A stretch of DNA of 64,000 nucleotides from Gemmobacter nectariphilus DSM 15620 (lineage in GTDB: Bacteria; Pseudomonadota; Alphaproteobacteria; Rhodobacterales; Rhodobacteraceae). How positions within the stretch are numbered: position 1 is the stretch's first letter; every line of letters starts with the position of its first letter. The stretch is taken from NCBI RefSeq assembly GCF_000429765.1, contig NZ_AUCM01000003.1:413117-477116 (forward strand). The letters run 5' to 3'. This document shows positions 35,932 through 44,841 of the stretch, one piece after another. The position numbers and the translations under genes were made by a program. The notes beneath the pieces were generated by a model. It worked only from the letters and a program-made list of their open reading frames with translations, was not told the DNA's origin and did no database searches.

Positions 35932-37017
35932 ATGTCCACCATACCCCCACATCTGCGCCTGCGCGCCCGTGGTGCCGGCTCGAACGCCTCGGGCCGGTTC
36001 GAGCGGGAAACGCGCGCGGCCTTCGATGACGGCTGGGACATCCCCGAGGAAGAGCGGCGCCTGACCACCGATGTGCGGCTGGAAACCCCGCGCTCGGCGC
36101 TGGTGTGGAACCGCTCGCCCGATCTCTATTTCGACCGCTCGATCAATCCCTATCGCGGGTGCGAGCATGGCTGCATCTACTGTTTCGCCCGGCCGACCCA
36201 TGCCTATCTTGGCCTTTCGCCTGGCCTTGATTTCGAAACCCGGCTGATCGCGCGGCCCGGCATCGGCAAGGTTCTTGACCGCGAGCTGCGGCGCAAGGGC
36301 TATGTCCCGGCGCCCATCGGCATCGGCACCAACACCGACCCCTATCAACCCTGCGAGCGGGACCACCGCGTGATGCGCGAGGTGATCGAGGTTCTGGCCG
36401 CCTTTCGCCACCCGGTCGGCATCACCACCAAGGGCACCCTGGTCGAACGCGATCTTGATCTGCTGGCACCCATGGCCGCGCAAGGGCTGGTCGGGGTAGG
36501 CGTGTCGCTGACCACACTGGACGGCGCCCTGTCCCGCCGGCTGGAGCCGCGCGCGCCCGTGCCCGAACGGCGGCTGGAAACCATCCGCCGCCTCAGCGCC
36601 GCCGGCATTCCGGTGCGCGCCATGATAGCCCCGGTGATTCCCGGCCTGACCGATCACGAACTGGAATCGCTGATGCAGGCCGCGCGCGAGGCCGGCGCGC
36701 GCAATGCCAGCTACATCGGCCTGCGCTTGCCGCTGGAGGTGGCGGATCTGTTCCGCGACTGGCTGTTGACCCACGCGCCCGGCAAGGCCGCCCATGTCAT
36801 GGGCCGGGTCCGCGAATGGCACGGCGGCAAGGACTATGACGCGAATTTCGGCACCCGGATGAAGGGGCAGGGGCTGTGGGCCGATCTGCTGGCCCGCCGC
36901 TTTGCCGCGGCTGTCCGCCGCCTTGGCCTTGAGGCGCCGCGCACCGCCTTTCGCACCGACCTCTTTCGCCCGCCACCGCGGCCGGGCGATCAGCTGGGCC
37001 TGTTCGACCTCAGGTGA
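35932..37017 (+). CDS. PA0069 family radical SAM protein (SplB-like)
   Basis: A 361-residue radical SAM enzyme. The [4Fe-4S]-binding motif CEHGCIYC (CxxxCxxC) is at about 78-85, within a SINPYRGCEHGCIYCF block shared with spore photoproduct lyase-like proteins. GIGTNTDPYQPCE and TTKGTLVERDLDLL are family blocks, and the C-terminus ends in an LFDLR motif. The function is unknown, but the LexA box suggests a DNA-damage role. The ATG at 35932 fits the known family start. Confidence 0.9.
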   Translation: MSTIPPHLRLRARGAGSNASGRFERETRAAFDDGWDIPEEERRLTTDVRLETPRSALVWNRSPDLYFDRSINPYRGCEHGCIYCFARPTHAYLGLSPGLDFETRLIARPGIGKVLDRELRRKGYVPAPIGIGTNTDPYQPCERDHRVMREVIEVLAAFRHPVGITTKGTLVERDLDLLAPMAAQGLVGVGVSLTTLDGALSRRLEPRAPVPERRLETIRRLSAAGIPVRAMIAPVIPGLTDHELESLMQAAREAGARNASYIGLRLPLEVADLFRDWLLTHAPGKAAHVMGRVREWHGGKDYDANFGTRMKGQGLWADLLARRFAAAVRRLGLEAPRTAFRTDLFRPPPRPGDQLGLFDLR

Positions 37018-37106
37018 ACGGGATGTGAAAGCGCATCCTGCCTCGGGCTTTGACCCGGCAGCCCGTGCGTTGTATGGAAAACCCTCAGGCCATTCGGGGG
37101 TTTTGG

Positions 37107-39656
37107 CGCGTGATCCGGTTTGTCGGCTCTTTCTTCGGGGCCATCTTCACCTTCGTCACCCTTGGCGCGCTGGCTGGCGCGCTGATGGTGGGCGGCGTTT
37201 TGTGGTTCTATTCCCGCGATCTGCCCAGCCATGACTCGCTGGCGCAATATACGCCGCCGACGATCAGCCGGATCTATTCGGCCGAAGGCCGGATCATCGA
37301 CGAATTCGCTCATGAGCGGCGCCTTTATACCCCGATCGAGGATGTGCCGGCCATCGTCAAGCAGGCCTTCATCGCGGCCGAGGATCAGAATTTCTACACC
37401 CACCATGGCTATGACGCCAAAGGCATGGTCTCGGCCTTTGTCGAGGCGGTGCGCTCGCGCGGGCAGCGGGTGCGCGGGGCCTCGACCATCACGCAGCAGG
37501 TGATGAAGAACTTCCTGCTGGGCGGCGAGCGGACGGGCGAGCGCAAGATCAAGGAGATCATCCTTGCCACGCGGATCGAGGAAACGCTGCCCAAGGACAA
37601 GATCCTCGAGCTGTATCTGAACGAGATTTTCCTTGGCCAGAATTCCTATGGCGTGACTGCTGCGGCGCAGACCTATTTCAACAAGCCGCTGCACGAGCTG
37701 AAGATCGAAGAGGCCGCCGTTTTGGCCAGCCTGCCGACCCAGCCGTCGAACTTTCACCCGGTGCGCAACCGTGACCGGCTGCTGGAACGCCGCGCCTATG
37801 TGCTGCGCCGGATGTTCGAGGATGGCTACATCAGCCGCGAGCAGATGGAGACCGCCACCGCCTCGCCCCTCAAGACGGTGCAGGGCGGGGATTATGCCTC
37901 GTTCCGGTCCGTCATGCCGCCGCGCGACTATTTCACCGATGAAATCCGCCGCCAGCTGTCCTCGAGCTTTGGCGAGCAGGAATTCTTTGGCGGCGGTCTG
38001 ACCATTCGCGCGACCATCGACCCCGAGATGCAGCAGATCGCCGCCAAGGCGCTGCGCGACGGGCTGGAAAAATATGACCGCGGCCTTGGCATCTGGCGCG
38101 GCACCCGCAAGACCATCGACCCTGCGCTGCTGGCCAAGGACGCCAGCTGGCGCGAGGCGCTGGCCAATCTGGAACTGCCCCGCGATGTCGAGGGCTGGTA
38201 TCCGGCGGTCGTTCTGGAAACCACCAAGTCCACCGCCCGCATCGGGATCGAGGGGCTGGACGGCACCGACCACGAAATTCCCGCCAATGACGTGACCTGG
38301 GCCCGCAAGCGGCTGGCCAATGGCCGGCTGGGCGACAAGGCGCGCGTGCCGTCGGATCTGCTGGAGGTTGGCGATGTGGTGCTGGTGCGCGCCGTCACTG
38401 ACAACAAGGGCCAGTTCCAGCGCTGGTCCTTGCGCCAGGTGCCCGAAATTCAAGGCGCCTTCATGGCGATGGACGTGAACACCGGCCGCGTGATCTCGAT
38501 GCAGGGGGGCTTTTCCTATCAGGACACGGTGTTCAACCGTGCGACCCAGGCGCAGCGCCAGCCCGGATCCAGCTTCAAGCCTTTCGTCTATGCGGCGGCG
38601 CTGGACAATGGCTTCAGCCCGGCCACCATCGTCGTCGACGCCCCGATCGAGGTGAACACCCCGCAAGGCCTGTGGAAGCCCAAGAACGCGTCGAACAAGT
38701 TCTATGGCCCGACGCCCGTGCGCACCGGGATCGAACAGTCGCGGAACCTGATGACCGTGCGGATCGCGCAGGAAATCGGCATGGATACGGTCGCCGCCTA
38801 TGCCGAACGCTTTGGCGTCTATGACCGCATGGGCGCCTTCCTGGCCAATGCGCTGGGGTCCGAGGAAACCACGCTGTTCAAGATGGTTGCCGCCTATGCC
38901 ATGTTCGCCAATGGTGGCGAGCGGGTGGAACCCACGCTGGTCGACCGGGTGCAGGACCGCTGGGGCAAGACGATCTATCGCCATGACCAGCGCGAGTGCC
39001 GCGATTGCCGGCTGGCCAGCCTTGATCCGGGCGCCGCGCCGCGGATCGTGGCCAAGCGTGAACAGGTGATGGACCCGATCACCGCCTATCAGCTGACCTC
39101 GATGATGGAAGGCGTCGTTCAGCGCGGCACCGCGCGGGGCATTTCCGTGGGCGCCCCGGTGGCCGGAAAGACCGGCACCACGAACGATGCCAAGGACGTG
39201 TGGTTCATCGGCTATACCTCGAACATCGTTGCGGGGTGCTACATCGGCTATGACCAGCCGCGCAGCCTTGGCCGCGCCTCGGGTGGCGGCATGTGCGGCC
39301 CGGTGTTCCAAAGCTTCATGCAAGAGGCCGTCAAGAAATACGGTGGAACCAAATTCAAGGTCCCGCCGGGGGGCTATTGGGTCAAGGTCGACCGTTTCAG
39401 CGGCTCTCGGCTGCCCGATACCGCCTCGGGCGACAATGTCGTCGCCGAATATTTCCGCGAAGGCCAGGAAGACATCTATGGCTTTGGCGTGATGGTCGAT
39501 GGCGGCTTCGCCATGGGATCTAACCTGCCGCTGTTCGCCTATGGCGAAACCGACGGGTCCGAGGCGACGACAACCGTCACCACCGCCAGCGGCAAGACCA
39601 AGGCCATCCCGAAAAAGGCCGACTTTGGCACCGTTTCATCGGGTGGGCTCTACTAG
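37107..39656 (+). CDS. mrcA: penicillin-binding protein 1A
   Basis: An 849-residue bifunctional peptidoglycan synthase. One N-terminal transmembrane helix anchors it to the inner membrane. The GT51 glycosyltransferase domain has EDQNFYTHHG, RGASTITQQ and ELYLNEIFLG. An OB-like insert follows, then the transpeptidase with SSFK (GSSFKPF), SRN and KTGTTND. GTG 37107 gives a classical MIRF start with GGGGG upstream; ATG 37074 is possible but has no ribosome site. Confidence 0.93.
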   Translation, partial: RVIRFVGSFFGAIFTFVTLGALAGALMVGGVLWFYSRDLPSHDSLAQYTPPTISRIYSAEGRIIDEFAHERRLYTPIEDVPAIVKQAFIAAEDQNFYTHHGYDAKGMVSAFVEAVRSRGQRVRGASTITQQVMKNFLLGGERTGERKIKEIILATRIEETLPKDKILELYLNEIFLGQNSYGVTAAAQTYFNKPLHELKIEEAAVLASLPTQPSNFHPVRNRDRLLERRAYVLRRMFEDGYISREQMETATASPLKTVQGGDYASFRSVMPPRDYFTDEIRRQLSSSFGEQEFFGGGLTIRATIDPEMQQIAAKALRDGLEKYDRGLGIWRGTRKTIDPALLAKDASWREALANLELPRDVEGWYPAVVLETTKSTARIGIEGLDGTDHEIPANDVTWARKRLANGRLGDKARVPSDLLEVGDVVLVRAVTDNKGQFQRWSLRQVPEIQGAFMAMDVNTGRVISMQGGFSYQDTVFNRATQAQRQPGSSFKPFVYAAALDNGFSPATIVVDAPIEVNTPQGLWKPKNASNKFYGPTPVRTGIEQSRNLMTVRIAQEIGMDTVAAYAERFGVYDRMGAFLANALGSEETTLFKMVAAYAMFANGGERVEPTLVDRVQDRWGKTIYRHDQRECRDCRLASLDPGAAPRIVAKREQVMDPITAYQLTSMMEGVVQRGTARGISVGAPVAGKTGTTNDAKDVWFIGYTSNIVAGCYIGYDQPRSLGRASGGGMCGPVFQSFMQEAVKKYGGTKFKVPPGGYWVKVDRFSGSRLPDTASGDNVVAEYFREGQEDIYGFGVMVDGGFAMGSNLPLFAYGETDGSEATTTVTTASGKTKAIPKKADFGTVSSGGLY

Positions 39657-39683
39657 AGCCCGCCCCTGGTTCCCCGTCGGCCC

Positions 39684-39711
39684 TTGTCCTTTCGCTGCGA
39701 ATGAGTATCTA
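39684..39711 (+). promoter_or_regulatory. predicted prfB promoter
   Basis: TTGTCC and TATCTA separated by 16 bases; transcription would begin about 25 bases before the GTG start of prfB. Confidence 0.4.
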
Positions 39712-39742
39712 GGGGCCGGATCTGAACAGTCTGGATAGTCCC

Positions 39743-40870
39743 GTGCGCGCTGAAACTCTGAACAATGTCGCAGCGATCGAAAAGTCGTTGAAGCTGCTCG
39801 CCCAGCGGATGGACTGGGAAACCGCACCGCACCGGCTGGAGGAATTCGACGCCCTCATCGAGGCGCCAGATCTGTGGAACGATCCGGCCAAGGCGCAAAA
39901 GCTGATGCGTGAACGTCAGGCCCTGATCGACGCCGTGGCGACCTACAAGCGCATCGCGCAAGGTCTCAAGGACAATGTCGAACTGATCGAGCTGGGCGAG
40001 ATGGAGGGCGATGACGAGATCGTCTCCGAAGCCGAAAGCGCGATCAAGGATCTGGTCAAGGACGCCGCCGAAAAGGAACTCGAGGCGCTGCTCGATGGCG
40101 AGGCAGACGCCAACGATACGTTTCTGGAAATCAACGCCGGCGCCGGCGGCACCGAAAGCCAGGACTGGGCCGAGATGCTGGCGCGGATGTATACCCGCTG
40201 GGCCGAGCGCAAGGGCTACAAGGTCGAACTGCAATCCGAAACGCCGGGCGAAGAGGCGGGGATCAAGTCGGTGTCCTATCGGGTCTCGGGCCTCAATGCC
40301 TATGGCTGGCTGAAATCGGAATCGGGCGTCCACCGCCTGGTGCGCATCAGCCCCTTCGGCTCGGGCGACAAGCGGCAGACCTCGTTTGCCTCGGTCTGGG
40401 TCTATCCGGTGGTCGATGACAATATCGAGATCGAGATCCCGGCCAACGACATCCGCATCGACACCTACCGGTCTTCGGGTGCGGGTGGCCAGCACGTCAA
40501 CACCACCGACTCGGCGGTGCGGATCACCCACTTGCCGACGAATATCGTCGTGACCTCGTCGATGAAATCGCAGCACCAGAACCGTGAAGCCGCGATGAAC
40601 GCGCTGAAGGCGCGGCTCTACCAGCTGGAACTCGACAAGCGCAACGCGGCGATCAACGCCCAGCACGAAGCCAAGGGCGATGCGGGCTGGGGCAACCAGA
40701 TCCGGTCCTACGTCCTGCAACCCTATCAGATGGTCAAGGATCTGCGCACCAGCTTTGAAACCTCGGATACCCAGGGCGTGCTGGACGGCGATCTGGATCA
40801 GTTCATGGCCGCAACGCTGGCGATGGATGTGGCCGGCAAGTCCCGCGCCGAGGCTCAGGCCGACGACTGA
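39743..40870 (+). CDS. prfB: peptide chain release factor 2
   Basis: A 375-residue RF2. The GGQ peptidyl-hydrolysis motif is in GAGGQHVN, the SPF stop-recognition tripeptide is in RISPFGSG, and the acidic N-terminal coiled region is normal. It is read in one continuous frame: the programmed +1 frameshift at UGA found in E. coli is absent, so autoregulation must differ. The start is GTG 39743. Confidence 0.95.
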   Translation: MRAETLNNVAAIEKSLKLLAQRMDWETAPHRLEEFDALIEAPDLWNDPAKAQKLMRERQALIDAVATYKRIAQGLKDNVELIELGEMEGDDEIVSEAESAIKDLVKDAAEKELEALLDGEADANDTFLEINAGAGGTESQDWAEMLARMYTRWAERKGYKVELQSETPGEEAGIKSVSYRVSGLNAYGWLKSESGVHRLVRISPFGSGDKRQTSFASVWVYPVVDDNIEIEIPANDIRIDTYRSSGAGGQHVNTTDSAVRITHLPTNIVVTSSMKSQHQNREAAMNALKARLYQLELDKRNAAINAQHEAKGDAGWGNQIRSYVLQPYQMVKDLRTSFETSDTQGVLDGDLDQFMAATLAMDVAGKSRAEAQADD

Positions 40871-40969
40871 GCCCGATCGCGCGGCCCCGCAAGGTCCGCC
40901 GCACCAACGGGGCCGATGAACCGCACCACCATCGCCCATACCGGCAGGCAGGCGCCTGCGGTTTCATGC

Positions 40970-41050
40970 TTCATCTTTCCTCAAGTACCCTCGGGGATTT
41001 TCAAGGGGCCGACAGCCCCTTGAACGGGGGCCGGGGGGCTGGCCCCCCGC
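40970..41050 (-). repeat. dispersed intergenic element, copy 7
   Basis: TTCATCTTTCCTCAAGTACC then CTCGGGGATTTT, followed by CAAGGGGC-CGACA-GCCCCTTG and GGGGGGCTGGCCCCCC hairpins; it lies 100 bases after prfB. Confidence 0.7.
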
Positions 41051-41135
41051 AGCCCTTGCAGAACCTTCCCGGTGAAAAGATCTTTTCGCGGCCGATTGCC
41101 GCACCTACTCTGACCCCAAGTCAGGGGAGGGACCA

Positions 41136-41909
41136 ATGCACACTGCCGACACCGAAGCCGCACCACCCGCCATGATCCGGGCGCTGTCCAACGCCGATCT
41201 GGCGGCCAGCCTGCAGGCGGGCTGGCGCGACCTGACCCGCGCGCCACTGTTCGGGCTGTTCTTCAGCGCGGTCTATGTCGCGGGCGGCTGGTTGCTGTGG
41301 TGGGCGCTGACCACCACCGGGCAGGTCTGGTGGACCATCCCCGTCACGCTGGGCTTCCCGCTGCTGGGCCCCTTTGTCGCGGTCGGGTTCTACGAGATCA
41401 GCCGCCGGCTGGAGGCGGGCAAGGCGCTGGACTGGCCCGGCATCCTGGGCGTGATCTTGCGCCAGAAGGACCGCCAGATCCCCTCGATCGCCGCAGTGAT
41501 CGTCGTGTTCTTCCTGTTCTGGAACTTCCTGGCCCACATGATCTTTGCTCTGTTCATGGGGCTTCAGGTGATGACCAACATCTCCACCAGCTACGAGGCT
41601 TTCCTGACCCCGAACGGCCTTGCGATGATTGCCATGGGCACGGCGGTGGGGGCGGCCTTTTCGGCGGTGCTGTTTTCCATGACCGTGGTCGCGCTGCCCA
41701 TGCTGCTTGACCGCGAGGTCGATTTCGTCACCGCCATGCTGACCTCGCTGGCCGTGGTGCGGCGCAATCCGGGGGTGATGCTGGGCTGGGGGCTGTTGAT
41801 CGCCGTCTTGCTGTTCGTGGCGATGATCCCGGCCTTTCTGGGTCTGGTCCTGGTGCTGCCGCTGCTGGGTCATGCCAGCTGGCACCTGTATCGCCGGGCG
41901 CTGGGGTAG
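41136..41909 (+). CDS. DUF2189 integral membrane protein
   Basis: A 257-residue protein with about six hydrophobic segments (for example FGLFFSAVYVAGGWLLWWAL, FPLLGPFVAVGFYEI, VVFFLFWNFLAHMIFALFMG and LLIAVLLFVAMIPAFLGLVLVL). The GFYEISRRLE stretch is the DUF2189 hallmark. Function unknown; inner membrane. A strong AGGGGAGGGA ribosome site precedes the ATG. Confidence 0.83.
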   Translation: MHTADTEAAPPAMIRALSNADLAASLQAGWRDLTRAPLFGLFFSAVYVAGGWLLWWALTTTGQVWWTIPVTLGFPLLGPFVAVGFYEISRRLEAGKALDWPGILGVILRQKDRQIPSIAAVIVVFFLFWNFLAHMIFALFMGLQVMTNISTSYEAFLTPNGLAMIAMGTAVGAAFSAVLFSMTVVALPMLLDREVDFVTAMLTSLAVVRRNPGVMLGWGLLIAVLLFVAMIPAFLGLVLVLPLLGHASWHLYRRALG

Positions 41910-41917
41910 AAACGACA

Positions 41918-41948
41918 AGCGCCGCAGACCCCCGGGGCCTGCGGCGCT
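41918..41948. terminator. bidirectional hairpin between convergent genes
   Basis: AGCGCCGCAG and CTGCGGCGCT pair around ACCCCCGGGGC, between the DUF2189 gene and the bactofilin gene; it could terminate both, although T-runs are weak. Confidence 0.6.
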
Positions 41949-41972
41949 GAAATGCCGTGCTGCGGTGCCGGA

Positions 41973-42452
41973 TCAGCCGGCAGCCAGACCGGGCCGGCCT
42001 TCGGACAGCGGATCGTCCTGACGCTGGACCGAGCCTTCGAAATGCGCACCGGATTCGATGGCGATGGTCTTGTGGATGATGTCGCCTTCGACCCGCGCGG
42101 TCGAGGTCAGGCGCACCTTCAGCCCGCGCACCCGCCCGATCACCCGGCCATTGATGACGATGTCATCGGCCACGATCTCGCCGCGGATGGTGGCGCTTTC
42201 GCCGACGGTCAGCAGATGGGCGCGGATATCGCCTTCGACGACACCTTCGACCTGAATGTCGCCGGTGGTCTTGAGATTGCCGACCACGGTCAGGTCCGAC
42301 GACAGCACCGATGCTGCCGGCTTGCCGCGCGAGACGGGGGCGGCAAAGTCAGAACCGGATTTCATACCGGGAGCAGCCGCAGCCTCGGGCACTTTCTTCT
42401 CCGGCTCGGGGGCCTTGGGACCGGGTTCGTTGATCCTGGATTTAGAAAACAT
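41973..42452 (-). CDS. bactofilin (polymer-forming cytoskeletal protein)
   Basis: A 159-residue bactofilin. A disordered proline-rich N-terminal tail (about 1-50) is followed by a right-handed beta-helix repeat domain (SDLTVVGNLKTTGDIQVEG, VEGDIRAHLLTVGESATIRG, VADDIVINGRVIGRV) and a short C-terminal tail. Bactofilins polymerise without nucleotide and locate cell-wall enzymes. It overlaps the M23 peptidase gene by 11 bases and is probably translated with it. Confidence 0.93.
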   Translation of the reverse strand: MFSKSRINEPGPKAPEPEKKVPEAAAAPGMKSGSDFAAPVSRGKPAASVLSSDLTVVGNLKTTGDIQVEGVVEGDIRAHLLTVGESATIRGEIVADDIVINGRVIGRVRGLKVRLTSTARVEGDIIHKTIAIESGAHFEGSVQRQDDPLSEGRPGLAAG

Positions 42453-43782
42453 TGCTCGCTGCCTTGATATAGATCATCGGATTCACGGGTTTGCCGCCAA
42501 CCCGCACCTCATAGTGCAAGTGGGTGCCGGTCGAACGTCCTGTACTGCCCATATCACCGATCCGGTCCCCGCGCGAGACCCGTTGTCCTTCCTTCACGCG
42601 GATTTCGGACATATGGGCGTAAAGCGTCTCGATTCCAAAGTCGTGCCGGACGATCACGGCCTTGCCATAGCCCGAATGCCAGCCGGCCTTGATGACCACA
42701 CCGTCGCCGGTCGTATAGATCGGCGTGCCGCGCCCGGCGGCGAAATCGGTGCCCGCGTGCATCCGGGTGCCCGCGCCCTTGGGATCGCGGCGATAGCCAA
42801 AGCCCGAGGTGAAGCGGAAGCCGCTTTTCACCGGCACGGCAAAGGGCAGGCGCGCGGCGGCCAGACGATACAGCGCCATGCGATCCAGCCCGTTCAGCAC
42901 GGTATTGGCACGCAGCTCGTCCGCGCTCGGATCAATGCCCTTGGTCGAAATCCGCATCGGCCCCAGCGGGCCGCCCTGGCCGGAATAGCCGCGGCGCACC
43001 TGACGCAGCACCTCGTCGGGTTTCAGCCCCGCCGCGCGGAACATGCGGTCCAGCGGCTCCATCGACACGGTCACCGCATCTTCCAGCTTGCGGAAGATCT
43101 CGTCGTTGCGCTTTTCGATCTTGCGTTTGGCCTCGGCGACGGCGCGGGCCTCGGCGCGGGCGGCGGCGGCGCTTTCGGCCATTGTGTCGCGCTCGACGGC
43201 GGTGGCGCCCAGCGTCGCGGCCAGCAGATCGACCGTGGCCTCGGTCTCGCGGGCGCGGGCGGCCTCGAGGCTGCCTTCGCCGCCCTTGGCGATCAGCTCG
43301 CCCTTGAGCTCGGCCACTTCGCCGCGCGCCTGGTCGCGTTCACGGATGGTGCGGCGCAGGGTCAGCTGCACCACATCAAGGCCCGTCTCGACCTCTTTGC
43401 GACGATCTTCCGAGGCCAGCAGCAGCGATTGCATCTGCGAGACCTTGGCCAGCGCCTGGTTGAACCGTTCCTGCGCCCGCACCGCCTCGGCCGCACGCTC
43501 GTCGCGTTCGCGCGACAGGGCGTCCAGCCGGCGTTCGAATTCCACGACGGACCGCTGCGCCTGTTCGCGCGCATTCCCTGCGCTAAGGTAGTCGATCATC
43601 AGAATGGCGGTGGCCAGGATCGTCCAGGCGACAAGCGCGCCGCCCACCACCGTCGCAATCGCCTGGGTCAGGGGCCGCAGGCGGATGAAGCGCGTTTCGG
43701 TATCGGACTTCAGAAACAGCCTTTGCTCGGGAAACCGTCGTTCAAGTGCATGATTTACCCGCTGCAAAACGCGTTGCGCCAT
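42442..43782 (-). CDS. M23 family endopeptidase with coiled-coil region
   Basis: A 446-residue protein. One N-terminal membrane helix (about 42-65) anchors it, a coiled coil rich in E, R and A covers about 75-240, and the C-terminal LytM domain has the zinc motifs HAGTDFAAG (H and D) and HLHYEVRVGG (HxH). It should cut peptidoglycan cross-links in the periplasm. ATG 43782 was chosen. The partner bactofilin gene overlaps its 3' end, which is the usual bactofilin/M23 arrangement. Confidence 0.92.
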   Translation of the reverse strand: MAQRVLQRVNHALERRFPEQRLFLKSDTETRFIRLRPLTQAIATVVGGALVAWTILATAILMIDYLSAGNAREQAQRSVVEFERRLDALSRERDERAAEAVRAQERFNQALAKVSQMQSLLLASEDRRKEVETGLDVVQLTLRRTIRERDQARGEVAELKGELIAKGGEGSLEAARARETEATVDLLAATLGATAVERDTMAESAAAARAEARAVAEAKRKIEKRNDEIFRKLEDAVTVSMEPLDRMFRAAGLKPDEVLRQVRRGYSGQGGPLGPMRISTKGIDPSADELRANTVLNGLDRMALYRLAAARLPFAVPVKSGFRFTSGFGYRRDPKGAGTRMHAGTDFAAGRGTPIYTTGDGVVIKAGWHSGYGKAVIVRHDFGIETLYAHMSEIRVKEGQRVSRGDRIGDMGSTGRSTGTHLHYEVRVGGKPVNPMIYIKAASNVF

Positions 43783-43923
43783 CGGCCCGTCGTCCCCGTT
43801 CCAGATGGCCCGGACGCAAGGTCCGGGCAATAAGGCCGCAGCAGCCATGGCGCGACCAGTCCCCACGCGGATCCTTAGCCGCGCAAGGAACGGCGGCGCA
43901 ACCTTTCAAGCTTGAAACCGGCG

Positions 43924-44772
43924 TCAATCCGCCGACTTGCGCGAATTCTTGCCGAATTCGGGGGCGCCTTCCTCGGCCAGAGGCCAGTAGAAATCGGGGG
44001 GCAGGCCGGCCTCGGCGCGCTTTTCCTCGTTGAACGGGGGCTTGAGCGCGCCATGGAAATAGCGCCGCACCAGATCGTGGAAGGCATCCTTGGGGTCCAT
44101 CTCGTGGCGTCCGCACAGGAAATGGAACCACTTGGACCCATAGGCGACATGGCCGACTTCCTCGGCATAGATGGTTTCCAGCGCGGCGATGGCGCCCGTG
44201 TCGCCGGCAGCGCGGAAGATGTCGATCATCTGCGGCGTCACATCCAGGCCCCGCGCCTCCAGCACCATCGGCACGACGGCAAGGCGCCCCATGAAGTCGG
44301 TGGCGGTATCTTCTGCCGCGCGCCACATGCCGGCATGGGCGGGAAGCGCGCCATACTGGCTGCCATGCGCTTCAAGGCAGTCGCACAGCAGGTTGAAATG
44401 CTTGCATTCCTCGTCGGCCGCCTTGACCCAGTCGTCATAAAAGCCCAGCGGCATGGGCACATGGGCAAAGCGGGCGATGATGTCCCAGTGCAGATCGACG
44501 GCGTTCAGTTCGATATGCGCAACCGCATGCAGCAGCGCCAGCCGCCCCGCCAGCGATCCGGGCCGGCGGCGCGGCATGTCACGGGGCGACAAGAGTTCGG
44601 GCCGCGCGGGCCGGGCAGGGCGGTCGGGCGGGCTGGCGCGGCCGATGTCCAGCGGCGCCCCCGCCGCGCGCGAGGCGAACCACGCCGCCGCATGGCGCCG
44701 CCCCAGCGCGGTCTTTTCCCGCCCGTCGGCCGTGGTCAGAACCTCGACCGCCATTTCCGCCAGTGTCGCCAT
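43924..44772 (-). CDS. DUF455 ferritin-like protein
   Basis: A 282-residue ferritin-like helical protein. Metal-ligand-type residues are seen as paired E/H motifs: HAVAHIELNAVDLHW, KAADEECKHF and IYAEEVGHVAYG (EExxH). The family resembles tRNA-hydroxylase/MiaE-like di-iron proteins; the substrate is unknown. ATG 44772 with GGGGGTGG upstream is preferred; ATG 44802 is an alternative with AAGG upstream. Convergence and spacing do not suggest a partner. Confidence 0.82.
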   Translation of the reverse strand: MATLAEMAVEVLTTADGREKTALGRRHAAAWFASRAAGAPLDIGRASPPDRPARPARPELLSPRDMPRRRPGSLAGRLALLHAVAHIELNAVDLHWDIIARFAHVPMPLGFYDDWVKAADEECKHFNLLCDCLEAHGSQYGALPAHAGMWRAAEDTATDFMGRLAVVPMVLEARGLDVTPQMIDIFRAAGDTGAIAALETIYAEEVGHVAYGSKWFHFLCGRHEMDPKDAFHDLVRRYFHGALKPPFNEEKRAEAGLPPDFYWPLAEEGAPEFGKNSRKSAD

Positions 44773-44841
44773 GTCCACCCCCGCCAGTTGCCCGCCCGCC
44801 ATAGCAATGCCTTGCGCGCGGTGCAAACGGCGCGGCGGGGA

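Noticed and set aside
36990-39323. A 777-codon minus-strand frame opposite mrcA
   Set aside because: It is antisense to a clear PBP1A with all catalytic motifs and shows no recognisable domain.
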